NCBI GenBank assembly: GCA_963575745.1
Contig: CAUYUJ010013892.1
Span: 317,094 to 362,093, forward strand
Reading direction: 5' to 3'
Source of the DNA: Prorocentrum cordatum
Lineage: Eukaryota > Sar > Dinophyceae > Prorocentrales > Prorocentraceae
Length of the DNA: 45,000 bases
Positions within the stretch are counted from its first letter, which is position 1. Each line of letters starts with the position of its first letter. The notes under the pieces are model-generated. The model was not told where the DNA came from. It worked only from the letters and a program-made list of their open reading frames with translations, and did not search any database. The position numbers and the translations under genes are program-made. Below, piece after piece: positions 30,193 through 39,500 of this stretch.

Positions 30193-30440
30193 TCTGGACC
30201 CGCCCCGTGAAACCGCAGCGGGGCTGGGCGGGCGAGGCCGAGGACGCGACTGCTCCACATCCTCGAACAGGAACGTCGTCTCCGGGAACTCCTCGGCCAG
30301 AAACCTGGGCTAGGTCCAAACGCCGCGACAGAGCTTGCGCGATCCAGCATGCTACGACGCAGCGCACAAGCGGCTTCCATAGTTTTCTAATGCGATACGG
30401 CCCCAGGTCGCATCCGATGGACCTCCCGATCTCCTGGGGC
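30193..30440 (-). CDS. Exon fragments of an unknown gene
   Basis: The minus-strand frame RSIGCDLGPYRIRKLWKPL, then VVACWIAQALSRRLDLAQ (about 30420-30310), is followed, one base out of frame, by FLAEEFPETTFLFEDVEQS ending RGGSRDVQT at a TGA near 30193. The second block could follow a CCCAG acceptor, or the shift could be an indel. The coherent hydrophobic/charged pattern suggests real coding sequence, perhaps the 3' end of gene F. No family is recognised. Confidence 0.4.
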
Positions 30441-30629
30441 CAGCCATCGGGGCCCATCTGCGCCTTCCGTCCCTGGAGGTTTCCCTCGCGTTTCTTGTTA
30501 GCCACTTCGGGCCCCGATGCACCACGTTGGGGCCGCCCAGGCCCCTCCTGGGGACCTGCAAGCCAATGGGCCAATGGGGGCCCCCAAACACAGGAAAATT
30601 GGCTGATGCAAAACAGGCGCGAAGCTTCG

Positions 30630-30691
30630 TGCCACAAACGCATGGGAAACCAGTTTCCGAAACTGGTTTCTCTCGCGTTTCGTGGCAGCAC
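30630..30691. other. Strong hairpin with 12-bp perfect core and longer imperfect arms
   Basis: GAAACCAGTTTC (30646-30657), one C, then GAAACTGGTTTC (30659-30670) form a perfect core. Outside it TGCCACAAACGC pairs with GCGTTTCGTGGCA with one bulge, giving arms of about 28 nt. A partial copy of the right arm (GGTTTCCCTCGCGTTTC) is at about 30478-30494. Confidence 0.8.
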
Positions 30692-30829
30692 CTCAACGGG
30701 GGGGCGCGAAGGCCCAAGAGGAGGCCGGAAGGAACCGAAAAGCGCTCCAGGAACTTCAAGAAAGACCCGAGAGGTTCAGGCCGCCCGCCCGCTCGGCGAC
30801 CCAGGATTGGATGCGGCAGCTCTGTCCAT

Positions 30830-30960
30830 CCCTCCTCCTCCTCCTCATCCGGCTTCCTCCTCCTCCTCCTCGACCCCCCTCCTCATCATTCTCATCCTCC
30901 TCCGCCTCCTCCTCATCATCATCTCCCTCATCATCGTCCTTCTCCTCCCCCCCATGCCGA
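30830..30960. repeat. TCC/TCATCC microsatellite
   Basis: An imperfect CTCCTCCTCATC tract; low-complexity only. It probably lies in an intron or 3' region of gene F. Confidence 0.8.
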
Positions 30961-31006
30961 TAGGCTATGAGACCTGGTGATTTTAAGCCCGTCGGGGGGG
31001 GGGTCT

Positions 31007-31033
31007 CGCGCTTAAGCGGGGCCTGATTTAGGC
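31007..31033 (+). other. Hairpin motif, copy 2 (CGCTTAAGCG plus GCCT-GATTT-AGGC)
   Basis: A perfect CGCTTAAGCG palindrome (31009-31018) is followed by GCCT-GATTT-AGGC (31021-31033). Same order and strand as 2108-2137. Confidence 0.6.
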
Positions 31034-31079
31034 ATCTCCCCCCCGCCTCGCGCTGAATCGCTGGCTTTTCCATGTCGTT

Positions 31080-32630
31080 TGCTCGCGGCCCCCTTCGCCG
31101 CGAGTGAGAACGCGCCTCGTCGCCACGACCCCTCGGCTGGGCCATAGCGGGCCACGCTCTCATCTCTATGTGTGCGATCTGCGCTCTCTCGGCTTCGCTG
31201 TCTGTATCATCCCGTCCATTGTCCTCACTCGGCACGTCGCTTCATGTGCTCGGTGCTCCTCCTCCTCCCCCCATCCTCCCCCCCATATTCCTCCTCCGCC
31301 TACGTCGCCCCACCCTGCCAGTTGTTGCCAGATCCGATCCTGCGTTGGTCGGCTCCTCGTTCGCATTGGAACACCGAGCGGAAGCGCACGACCTTGTCGA
31401 ACCGCCGCTCCCACTCGCCAGAGAGCGCGGCCATGCACTTCATGAAGACGTCCGATCCGCTGAAGCCTGACTCGGCAACGGGTGCAAAAACGCACGGGGG
31501 GGGGGGGGGGGGAGGACCTGTACTCCTCATCGCGTGATCCCCCTGATTTCCCTCACCGCCCTGATCCCCCTGGCCCCCCTGATCTCCCCGATCCGCCTTG
31601 CCCTCTTCAAACCCATCCCCCCCCCCCTCCTCCATGTGATGATGCCATGCCTCCCCGCCGTCCTCGCTCCCCGAAGCGACCCGTCTTCGCCCTCGCCCTC
31701 GTCCTCACCAGACCCCTCACTCATCTCGTTCAAAAGCCAGGGTGACAAAACGCGAGAGCCTGTGCCCACTGTCACGTCTGGGCGCGACCGCATGCCATCC
31801 ATCAGGTAGGACAGGAACCGAGCGGGAAGCTGGTCATGCATCATGCGGACCGCGAGCGTCAACGGATCAGGCGCATCGACCTCTGGCGGCACGACCTTCG
31901 GCACCCACGTTTCATGTCTGTTTTTTGCTCGTGAAACTCTTTTTTGGTCACGTTGTCCCCTGAACGCCGTTCGGAGGAGGGCCCGTCCGGAGGAAACCAA
32001 AAACTCACCTGGAAAATCCACCATAAACGTTTCGCTCGAGACATCATCACACCAAAAAAGGAAAACCAAAAAAACAAACTCAACCAACAACTGTTTTTTG
32101 GCAAGGCCTCCTCCGGACGGCGTCCGGAGGACCACAAAACCAATAATGATTTCCACCCACCAAAAACTACGACAGGCAGTGACCAATAACTCGGATCGGC
32201 CCATCGAGCGCGTCGAGCGGAGTCAATCTTGGCGACGCCCCTCGCCGTCGCCATGTCGGCAGGGGCGGCTTTGAAACAGCTGTCAGATTAGATTCGGACC
32301 CAGGGGGCGTTGGGGTCTGGGGGCGTCTGGTTACGAACGAGAGGGGGGCACGTCGAGGACGACGCGGGGCGCGACGAATGCATCGGATTGAATTGACCAC
32401 ACCTCGGGCCCAGCTGTCGTCTCGGGCCCAGCTGTCGTCGCAGGCGGCGACTCCTGCTCGGCCGCGACAATGCCAGTGGAACTCGCGAATACGCTGGCGA
32501 TGTCCAAAGCGAGCATGGCGGCTTCGATGTCCTGTGGCCCCGCAAACCACTCAGTGCTCCATCTCTCCGCCAGACGCATCACCCTGCCCATCTCATCGAA
32601 AATGAAGCACAGTTTCCACACCCCTAGCGC
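31080..32630 (-). CDS. Gene F: set of coding-like exons, unknown protein
   Basis: Minus-strand blocks that read as protein. About 32626-32403: VWKLCFIFDEMGRVMRLAER, EWFAGPQDIEAAMLALD, then an 18-bp in-frame duplication giving TTAGPE twice, before a GTGTGG donor. About 32285-32165: ADMATARGVAKIDSARRAR. About 31915-31650: WVPKVVPPEVDAPDPLTLAV and RFLSYLMDGMRSRPDV. About 31470-31316: GFSGSDVFMKCMAALSGEWE and FRSVFQCERGADQRR. About 31235-31080: PSEDNGRDDTDSEAERAQI. I could not match splice phase across all blocks, so the model is a list of likely exons and not a finished gene. No domain is recognised. Confidence 0.45.
31930..32160. other. AT-richer intron-like element with CCGGAC hairpin
   Basis: Between two gene F blocks the sequence is rich in TTTTTT/AAAAAA. 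It contains a perfect hairpin CCTCCGGAC-GGC-GTCCGGAGG (32110-32130) and a related block GTTCGGAGGAGGGCCCGTCC plus GGAGG near 31970-31995. The two blocks face each other across about 130 bp and may be the ends of a small inverted-repeat element. Confidence 0.5.
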
Positions 32631-32638
32631 GCAGGAGG

Positions 32639-32689
32639 GGCCCCAAGAGGTGCGGGGCGTCGTGTTTTCCGACGCGAACGCGCCACCGC
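32639..32689. repeat. Interspersed intronic repeat, copy 2
   Basis: Matches 26493-26543 over about 50 bp. In transcript orientation it ends just before the GCGCTAG acceptor proposed for the first gene F block. Confidence 0.65.
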
Positions 32690-32739
32690 CGGCCCCAGGA
32701 TTCAGCCCCCAGGGAAGACAACTTGGAAATCGCTCCTGA

Positions 32740-33660
32740 CGAAGGCTCCGACGCCGGCTCTGACAACGACGACGACGACGACGACGAGTGGACGGATGAA
32801 TATCTACACCTGGTGCTACATGACCTACACCTGGCGACGACGACGGCGGCGGCGGCGGCGACGACGACGATGGCGACGGCGACGACGACTCCGACTCCGA
32901 CTCCACCTCCGACTCCGACGACGACGACGAGTGGAGGGATGAACATCTACACCTGGTGCTACATTACCTACACCTGACGACGACGGCAGCGACGGCGACG
33001 GCGGCGACGACGACGAAAACGACGACGACACCGACGACGGCTCCGACTCCGACTCCGACGACGACTCCGACGCCGACTCCAACAACGACGACGACGACGA
33101 CGACGAGTGGAGGGATGAATACCTACACCTGGTGCTACATTACCAACACCTGGCGACGACCACGGCGACGGCGACGGCGGCTGCGGCGACGACGACGACG
33201 ACAACGACGACTCCGACGGCGACTCCCACGCCGACGCCGACGCCGACTCCGACAACGAATACGACGACGAGTGGAGGGATGAATATCTACACCTGGTGCT
33301 ACATTACCTAAACCTGGCGACGACGGCGGCGATGGCGGGGGCGACGACGACGACGACGACGACGACAACGACGACGACGACGAGGACTTCGACTCCGACT
33401 CCGGCGACGACTCCGTCGACGACGACGACGACGAGTGGAATGATGAATATCTACACCTGGTGCTACATTACCTACGCGGCGGCGACGGCGGCGGCGGCGG
33501 CGACGACGACGACGACAACGACGACGACGACGACGACTACGACGACGACTCCGACGCCGACGCCGACGCCGACTCCGACTCCGACTCCGACGACGACGAC
33601 GAGTGGAAAGATGAATATCTACACCTGGTGCTACATCACCTACACCTGGCGACGGCGGCG
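32740..33660. repeat. Composite minisatellite: GAC arrays plus 53-bp core, six tandem units
   Basis: A core of about 50 bp starting GAGTGGAGGGATGAATATCT and containing CTACACCTGG twice, 21 bp apart, begins at 32786, 32929, 33105, 33269, 33433 and 33601. Spacing is 143, 176, 164, 164 and 168 bp. (GAC)n/(GACTCC)n of variable length fills the gaps. A seventh core is at 28133. Open frames on both strands (EWRDEYLHLVLHYLHL plus; VGNVAPGVDIHPSTR minus) are interrupted by length changes between units, so coding is unlikely. Confidence 0.85.
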
Positions 33661-33970
33661 GCGGCCATGACGGCCCAAGAAACCCCAGAGGCCATGACGG
33701 CCCTTGAACTCCACGGAGCTCCCCTCCGAGGTCCCGCGGAGCCTCGCGGGAGTAAAACGTTACCAAATTCAAGACCTGCTGCAACTCAGATGACCCTGGC
33801 GGCTGCCATCATACCCCAAGAAGGGCCCAAGAGAAACTCAAGATACACCCCAACGGATGCTACCCCCAATGGATCTCATGATAATCCCCAACGGATGCGA
33901 CTCCGCCTCCCTGTGCTGCCCCTCCTCCCCCTTCCCTCCCTCCTCCGCCTCCTCCTCCTCCACCTGGCCT
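33661..33970. other. Gap with GGCCC-type repeat, no gene
   Basis: GCCATGACGGCCCAAGAAAC, then GCCATGACGGCCCTTGAAC, are loose repeats of the GGCCC-AAGA family, followed by a short CTCC tract at 33900-33965. Nothing coding is seen. Confidence 0.5.
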
Positions 33971-35537
33971 TCATTTGATCTGTCCCAGTGCGTCCTGGTC
34001 CAAGCTGGCATCGCCGACGTCCTTAGATTGAGCAGTAACAATCGCAGCAACGCCAGCCTCTGCCACGCGGTCAGCTGCGCCCAACTGTTCGAGGCGACCT
34101 CCATCGGCAATATCGGGGTCTGGGACTTCTGCCACATCAGGGCCGCCCTTAGAGACCTCGGCCCCAACTGTGACAAGGTCAGCGACGCCATCCATAGCCA
34201 CGTGGCCAGCTGCCCCGAACTGTTCGAGGCGACCTCCATCGGCATCATCAGGAGCTGGGACTTCTGCCAAATCAGAAGCGCCCTTCGATAGCTCGGGTCG
34301 AACAGTGACAAGCTCAACGACGCCAGCCGTTGCCGCACGGTCAGCTGCCCCCAACTGTTCGAGGCGACCTCCATCGGCAACATCAGGAGCTGGGACTTCT
34401 GCCAAATCAGAAGCGCGCTTAGATAGCTCGGTTTCAACAATGAAGAGCTCAGCGACGCCAGCCGTTGCCGCACAGTCAGCTGCCCCCAACTGTTCGACGC
34501 GCCCTCCATCATCAGGAGCTGGAGCTTCTGCCAGATCAGAAGCTGCCATAGATAGCTCGGTCCCGACATTGACAAGCTCAGCGACGCCAACCTCAAGGGC
34601 ACGGTCAGCGGCCCCCAACTGCTGGACACGACATGCATCAGCGACATCACGAACTGAAGGTTCTGCCAGATCAGACCCGCCCTCAGATTGCTCGGCCCCA
34701 CCTGAGACACACTCAGCGACACCAGCCTCTTGGGCACGGTCAGCGGCACCCAGCTGATGGACGCAACCTTCTTCGGCAACATCGGGGGCTGGAGCTTCTG
34801 AATGAACGCCAAGAGCCTCGCCATCCGGGCCATCTACATCGGGCTTGGCATCGGCCGGATCAGCATCAGATTGACCGCCCCCTAGAACAGCGGGAGGAAC
34901 GACCTGTGATGCTTCGGGGGGCGGGGCCTCTGCAATAACCTCCGATGCCACGTCCTCAGCGCGAACAGCGTCTCCTTGCTCTGAGTCATCGAGCGGAGCT
35001 GGCACTGCAAACCGAGCTGATGCTTGCTCGAGCGGCGCTGGCCCTGGGTGAACGCGAGCGTCAGTGGCATCGGCAGGAGGGCCTTCTGTCTTGGACTCGC
35101 CCGCCACGAGAGTTGACTCAGGACTGCTGCGTGGGATGCATTCTGCTTCCAAGACGCTGTCCATGAGGGCGTTCAGATCCACGCCACCTTCGTCGACCAA
35201 GGCATCACTCGGAGGGTCTGAGGGCACTGGAACTGACGCCTTCGAGTCTTCAGGATCAGTCTTCGAGGCCTTCCAGTGCCGCCCAGCAGGGTCGCTCAGC
35301 TTGTTGAGTGGTGTTTTCAGTCACGCCATCTGGAAACGATCCCTCCGTGCACGCTGACGCCTGACGCTTGCGCGCCGCCTCCACGTGCGTCTGCGCTCTG
35401 GTCGGCTTTGGCGTCGTCGGGGTGGTGGCGGGCACAGCCCCCTGGACCCTCTGCCTTTCGCGCTCCTGCCACGCCCCCAGAGCGTCGGCAGCCCCCGGCA
35501 CATGATGATGTGAGCCACGGCGAGCCCGAGGAGCCAT
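33971..35537 (-). CDS. Gene C: acidic protein with six tandem repeats of about 39 residues
   Basis: An ATG at 35537 starts MAPRARRGSHHHVPGAADAL, a basic Arg/Thr/Pro-rich N-terminus. At about 35320 the frame must shift by one base to join LSDPAGRHWKASKTDPEDSK and an acidic Asp/Glu/Ala/Pro region that continues to the stop at 33971. The C-terminal half holds six repeats built around EQLGAADRA, GVAELV, ELSKGASDLAEV and PAPDVADGGR. The repeat DNA unit is about 117 bp, so frame is kept, unlike the non-coding repeats nearby. The frame change may be a one-base sequencing or assembly error in GTGACTGAAAA, or a real lesion. Likely disordered and scaffold-like; no family is recognised. Confidence 0.6.
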
Positions 35538-35570
35538 CGAAACCTACGTGGTGAATAATGAACAAAAGCA
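35538..35570 (-). promoter_or_regulatory. Likely trans-splice acceptor and TTTT element upstream of gene C
   Basis: In transcript orientation: GTGCTTTTGTTCATTATTCA, then CCACGTAG, GTTTCG and the ATG. AG at 35545-35544 leaves a 6-nt 5' leader before the ATG at 35537. TTTT (35564-35567) and a TTCAT branch-point-like sequence precede it. In dinoflagellates mRNAs receive a 22-nt spliced leader at such AG sites, and TTTT has been proposed as a promoter element. This is assigned by position only. Confidence 0.4.
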
Positions 35571-36523
35571 CAGTCGGACCCACGCACGCAATGCCTGAAC
35601 AAAAGGCTGAAACGGACATGTCAACGCCAGACCAATGAACCAATGGGACGAGATCGACGCAAAGTTTCTGGACGGGCGGGTTGCGAACGGGCCCTGGGCC
35701 AACTGCGCCATGTCGGCGCGATGCAACGGGCTTCGGGGTTTGCCGCGTCGCCTTCGGCGCCACGTGGTAGCATGATGAGCGTTACGAGCGGATGGGGCCT
35801 CCATGCATTCGTGGCTCGTAGCTCGCATGTATGCATTAATTCGGGGTTCGGGGCTCGGGGGCTCATTGGGTGCGTTGGGGGCTCGCATGCATGCACTACC
35901 GTGCCGCTTCGGGTTTCAGTGCCAGAAACCTATCCTATTGGCCTGCCGGGGGCATCGGGGGGCAGGGGAACCTCGGGCCCCGGCTAGTTGTAAGCTGAAT
36001 ATGAATTGCTACCTCTTCGGCGAGATGTTTCGTCATATCGAGCAACACCTGACTATGTGACCAGATGGCGGCCAGTCACTCGGGAACTTAATTCAGTCGC
36101 AGAACAGACAGGAGGTGCAGAGGAGATATGCAGGCAGCAGAGGGTGGATATGTAGGCGGCAGAGGGCGCAGGAGGAGCGGCACAAGGTGGATATGTAGGC
36201 GGCAGAGGAGATGTGGGGGGGGGAGGAGAGGGGACATGGTTTGAATAACAGGGGCGGAGTGGAGGAGTCAGGGACAGGCAGGGCGAGAAGCAAATTGACG
36301 GACGCATGGCTCCTTGGCCTATAGCCATCGTCTGACGAGTCAGATCGTCGCCCCAGCAACTGCGACTCCGATGGCTGCCCCGCGCCGCCAAAGCCTGCAG
36401 ACACTAGCACGTCTACTCGTGCGCACAGCGAAACAACACGACATAAAGCAACAACGAACACTGACCCCAACGCCCTCCCATCCTCACATACCCATCTCTC
36501 CACATCGGTTGATACACAACAGT
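35571..36523. other. Intergenic region between genes C and D
   Basis: No gene is supported. It includes phrases with repeated GGGGCTCGGGGGCTC and CGCATGCATGCA near 35815-35900. It holds a small minisatellite at 36116-36215. Confidence 0.5.
36116..36215. repeat. Minisatellite GGTGGATATGTAGGCGGCAG
   Basis: Two near-perfect copies (36148 and 36190 region) and one diverged copy (GGAGATATGCAGGCAGCAG near 36122), separated by GGGCGCAGGAGGAGCGGCACA. Confidence 0.8.
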
Positions 36524-39500
36524 TCACTGGGCGGGCGCGGGGATTACTGGCCCGAGATCTTCAGGGTCCGTCTGTGGACCCAGAGTCCGGATGGGCTCGA
36601 GCATGTGCTGCTCTTGGCCATTCGCAGCGCTGGCTGGTATCTTCAAACCTGCAATCAGCCAGCGTTTGAGCTGGCGCTGACACTCTGCATCGTTCAGGAC
36701 AGGGGCGCCTGCGCCTCTCCCTCGATAGCCTAGGTTTCGCTTGCATTGAAGCCCTGGCGAATGCGAATTGGAATGGAGTCCGCAGACGGCCCCCCACCCG
36801 GTCTGCGGATTGCCTACTGGAGAAATCATGAAGGTGTGAGGACCATAAATCCATGGCGTCTGCACCCTCCTCCGAGGTCGCAGCTCGGCATGTGGGGCAG
36901 GGGGCGGCGGTGCAGCCGTAGCGCCAGAGGCAACGGAGGCTGGGTCGCTGCCAGGGCCAGGTCCTGGCGGTGGCTGACCTGGATCGGCGGCGCCGACAGC
37001 CTTGGCCTTCAGGGCACCCGCTATACAATCAATTTCACGATCGATGTGGCTCTCGCCACTAGAGCAGGACATGCTGTCAATATCAATCTCTTTATCTGGC
37101 CAGTGTATCTTTTCCCCCTCCAGCTTCGACGCGGCCGACAGGCCCATGGGCGTACTGTCCAAGGAAGACACGCATTGAAAGCCGCTGTAAAACTGCTCGA
37201 ACAGACGCGCCTCCTTGGAACCAGGTGGAAACAAAATGTCGCTGCCCTCCTCGAAGCCCTCGTCCTCGATCTCGGCGCACGTCCCCTGCGAGCGCAGGGA
37301 AGCGGGCGGGCAAGATTCGGATGGGGCGCAGAGGGGTGACGCCTCCTCGACGCCCTCCACCTTCTCATGTCCTCCTCAACCTCCTCTGCCTCCTCGACCT
37401 CCTCTGCTTCATCCACGCATCCGCCACGTCCTGGCGCCTCCTCAACCTCCTCCACCTCTTCTGCTCCACCCCCTGCCCACGCACCCCCCCTCCCCAATCC
37501 TCCGCCCCCTCGTCACCCCTCTGGCCCCCCCCACGCCCGCCCATTCCCAGGGGGCCTTGGCCACGTCGACCATGAGCACCGCTGGCGGCTCTAAGTCAAC
37601 AACTGCTCGCAAGCTAACAGGTTGCGATGAGCCCAAGTGTTCAGTGGCAAGCGCCTGCAACACCAGCGCATGCGGCCTGCGATCGTCCCCAAGTGGGCGG
37701 ATCAACTCCTTCGCGAGCGAAAACTGATTCAGAACTTCCAGCCGCTTCTCTGGGAGCACCTTGAACTGGGGAACCCCCCTGCACATTTCGCCTTCAATGA
37801 ACAGTGACATGCGCGGTTGACTACCGCGGTTGTGCGCGCACCAATAATAACCCCTACTGGTTGGGACTGGCAACGCAGAGTCACGGAACATATTCTCATT
37901 AACGATGGACATGCACACCCACTGAAACTCGATATCATTATGCCAGAGATGTCGCCAAATGGTAAGACCGCTGGCCAGTAAAGATGACATGTGCTTCTTG
38001 TCGGAGTGACGACATACACCGAAGTGAAGTTCTGAGCATGAGAGCTCCTGCGATACCCGAACGCCTCGGCAGCCCAAGGCAGGATGGCTGGGCTAATGCC
38101 GCATTAGCCCAGCCAGGTATCGGTCATCTGATGGGCCCGCATTAGCAACGCGGGCCCATCGGATGACCGATGCGATCCAGGCCGATCGGGCGAACCGATC
38201 AAGGCCGATAGAGCGATCATCGCCGACCGTGGCGAATCGATCTGAACTCTTCGCGGGGGGGCGCGAGGCGGCGGGAAGAGGGGGAGGAGGAAAGAGGAGA
38301 AGGAGGCGGGAGAGGGGGGAGAGGGGGAGGGAGGAGAAGCAAGGGGGCGAAGAGCGGCGTGCTCCTCCTCCGCCTCCTCCTCCTCCTGCTCCTCCGCCTC
38401 CACCAACTCCCCCATCCCGCTCCTCCTCCCCCGCCTCCTCCACTTCCTCCGCATCCCGCCCCTTCCCCCCTGCCCCCCCCCCCCCCCTCCCCCTCCGAGG
38501 AGAGGCGCCGGCAGGGATCTCGCCAGCGCCCTTCACGAAGAGGTTGTGGCAGAACACCTCTCGCGCCTGGTAACCCCACGCAGCGAAGGGCGAATCGCTG
38601 GAGACTCCGCTCGCAGCGACGAAGCACTCGCCCCGCAAGGGCAATTCAGTCGAAGACAACCCTGGCATGCCAAAAACCTCCACCGGCGGCCTAGCCGACG
38701 CGCTAGGCGACGACGACGACGAAGCCGCCCCGGCGATCGTCGACGACGAAGCAGCCGACGCCTGCATGCTGGCGATGTTCTGCCAATAGTCATGCTCACG
38801 CTGGGGCAAGTCTGCGTATTCTTTGCTGAACTCGTGGTGGCTCAGCTTGCGCCCCATGCGTTTCTGGGCGTTGGCGCACATCATCCAAGGCCTGACCATG
38901 TTCGGCAACTTCTTAATCGACTCCCGCTGGGCGCTCTCCAAGGGAACGCCAATCTCCAGTAGGTCCACTGCCTTGTCATGCCTGGGGTCGGCCCCCCCCG
39001 ATCTCCTGTGAAGCCGCAAACTCTCCGCCAAGTAACCGCTGGAAGAGACCCTCTCCATGCGCGGCGCTTTGCCCCTGACGCTGCATTTGATGCGAGCAAG
39101 CAAACGCTCGATGTGCATGTTGCATGCCCGCGCCTTGTGACCCCATAGTCTGAAAGCTTCCCAGAAGGTGTGGTCTCGCATCATGGCCGATTTGTCATCC
39201 CACAACCGCCTGAACTTACAAGACATCTTCTTCTCCAAACAACACGTCGGAACGTCCCAAAACTTATCCACAGCTCGTTGCAGAACCTCTCGGGTGCTCA
39301 AGCATGCGTTCAATAGCTCGAAAGGCTGGCCTGCAAACGGCACGACAAACCGCCAGTAATGTCGAGCATGCACAGAGCTGCAAATTTGCAGAATCCACTG
39401 TTGGGTTTGCTTCGCCCGCGTGGGATCCTTGCCGAAGTGGTACATGAGAATGTTTAAAGGGGTCTCGGAGGGGGGCAACGCCAACAATTCAAATAACTCT

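Noticed and set aside
32786-33660. Protein-coding reading of the 53-bp core (EWRDEYLHLVLHYLHL)
   Set aside because: Units differ in length by non-multiples of three and the frame changes between units.
33838-34833. An alternative minus-strand frame rich in Leu/Ser (LIWQKSQLLM repeats)
   Set aside because: It is a shifted reading of the gene C repeats. The acidic frame is longer, links to the upstream ATG region and is more protein-like.
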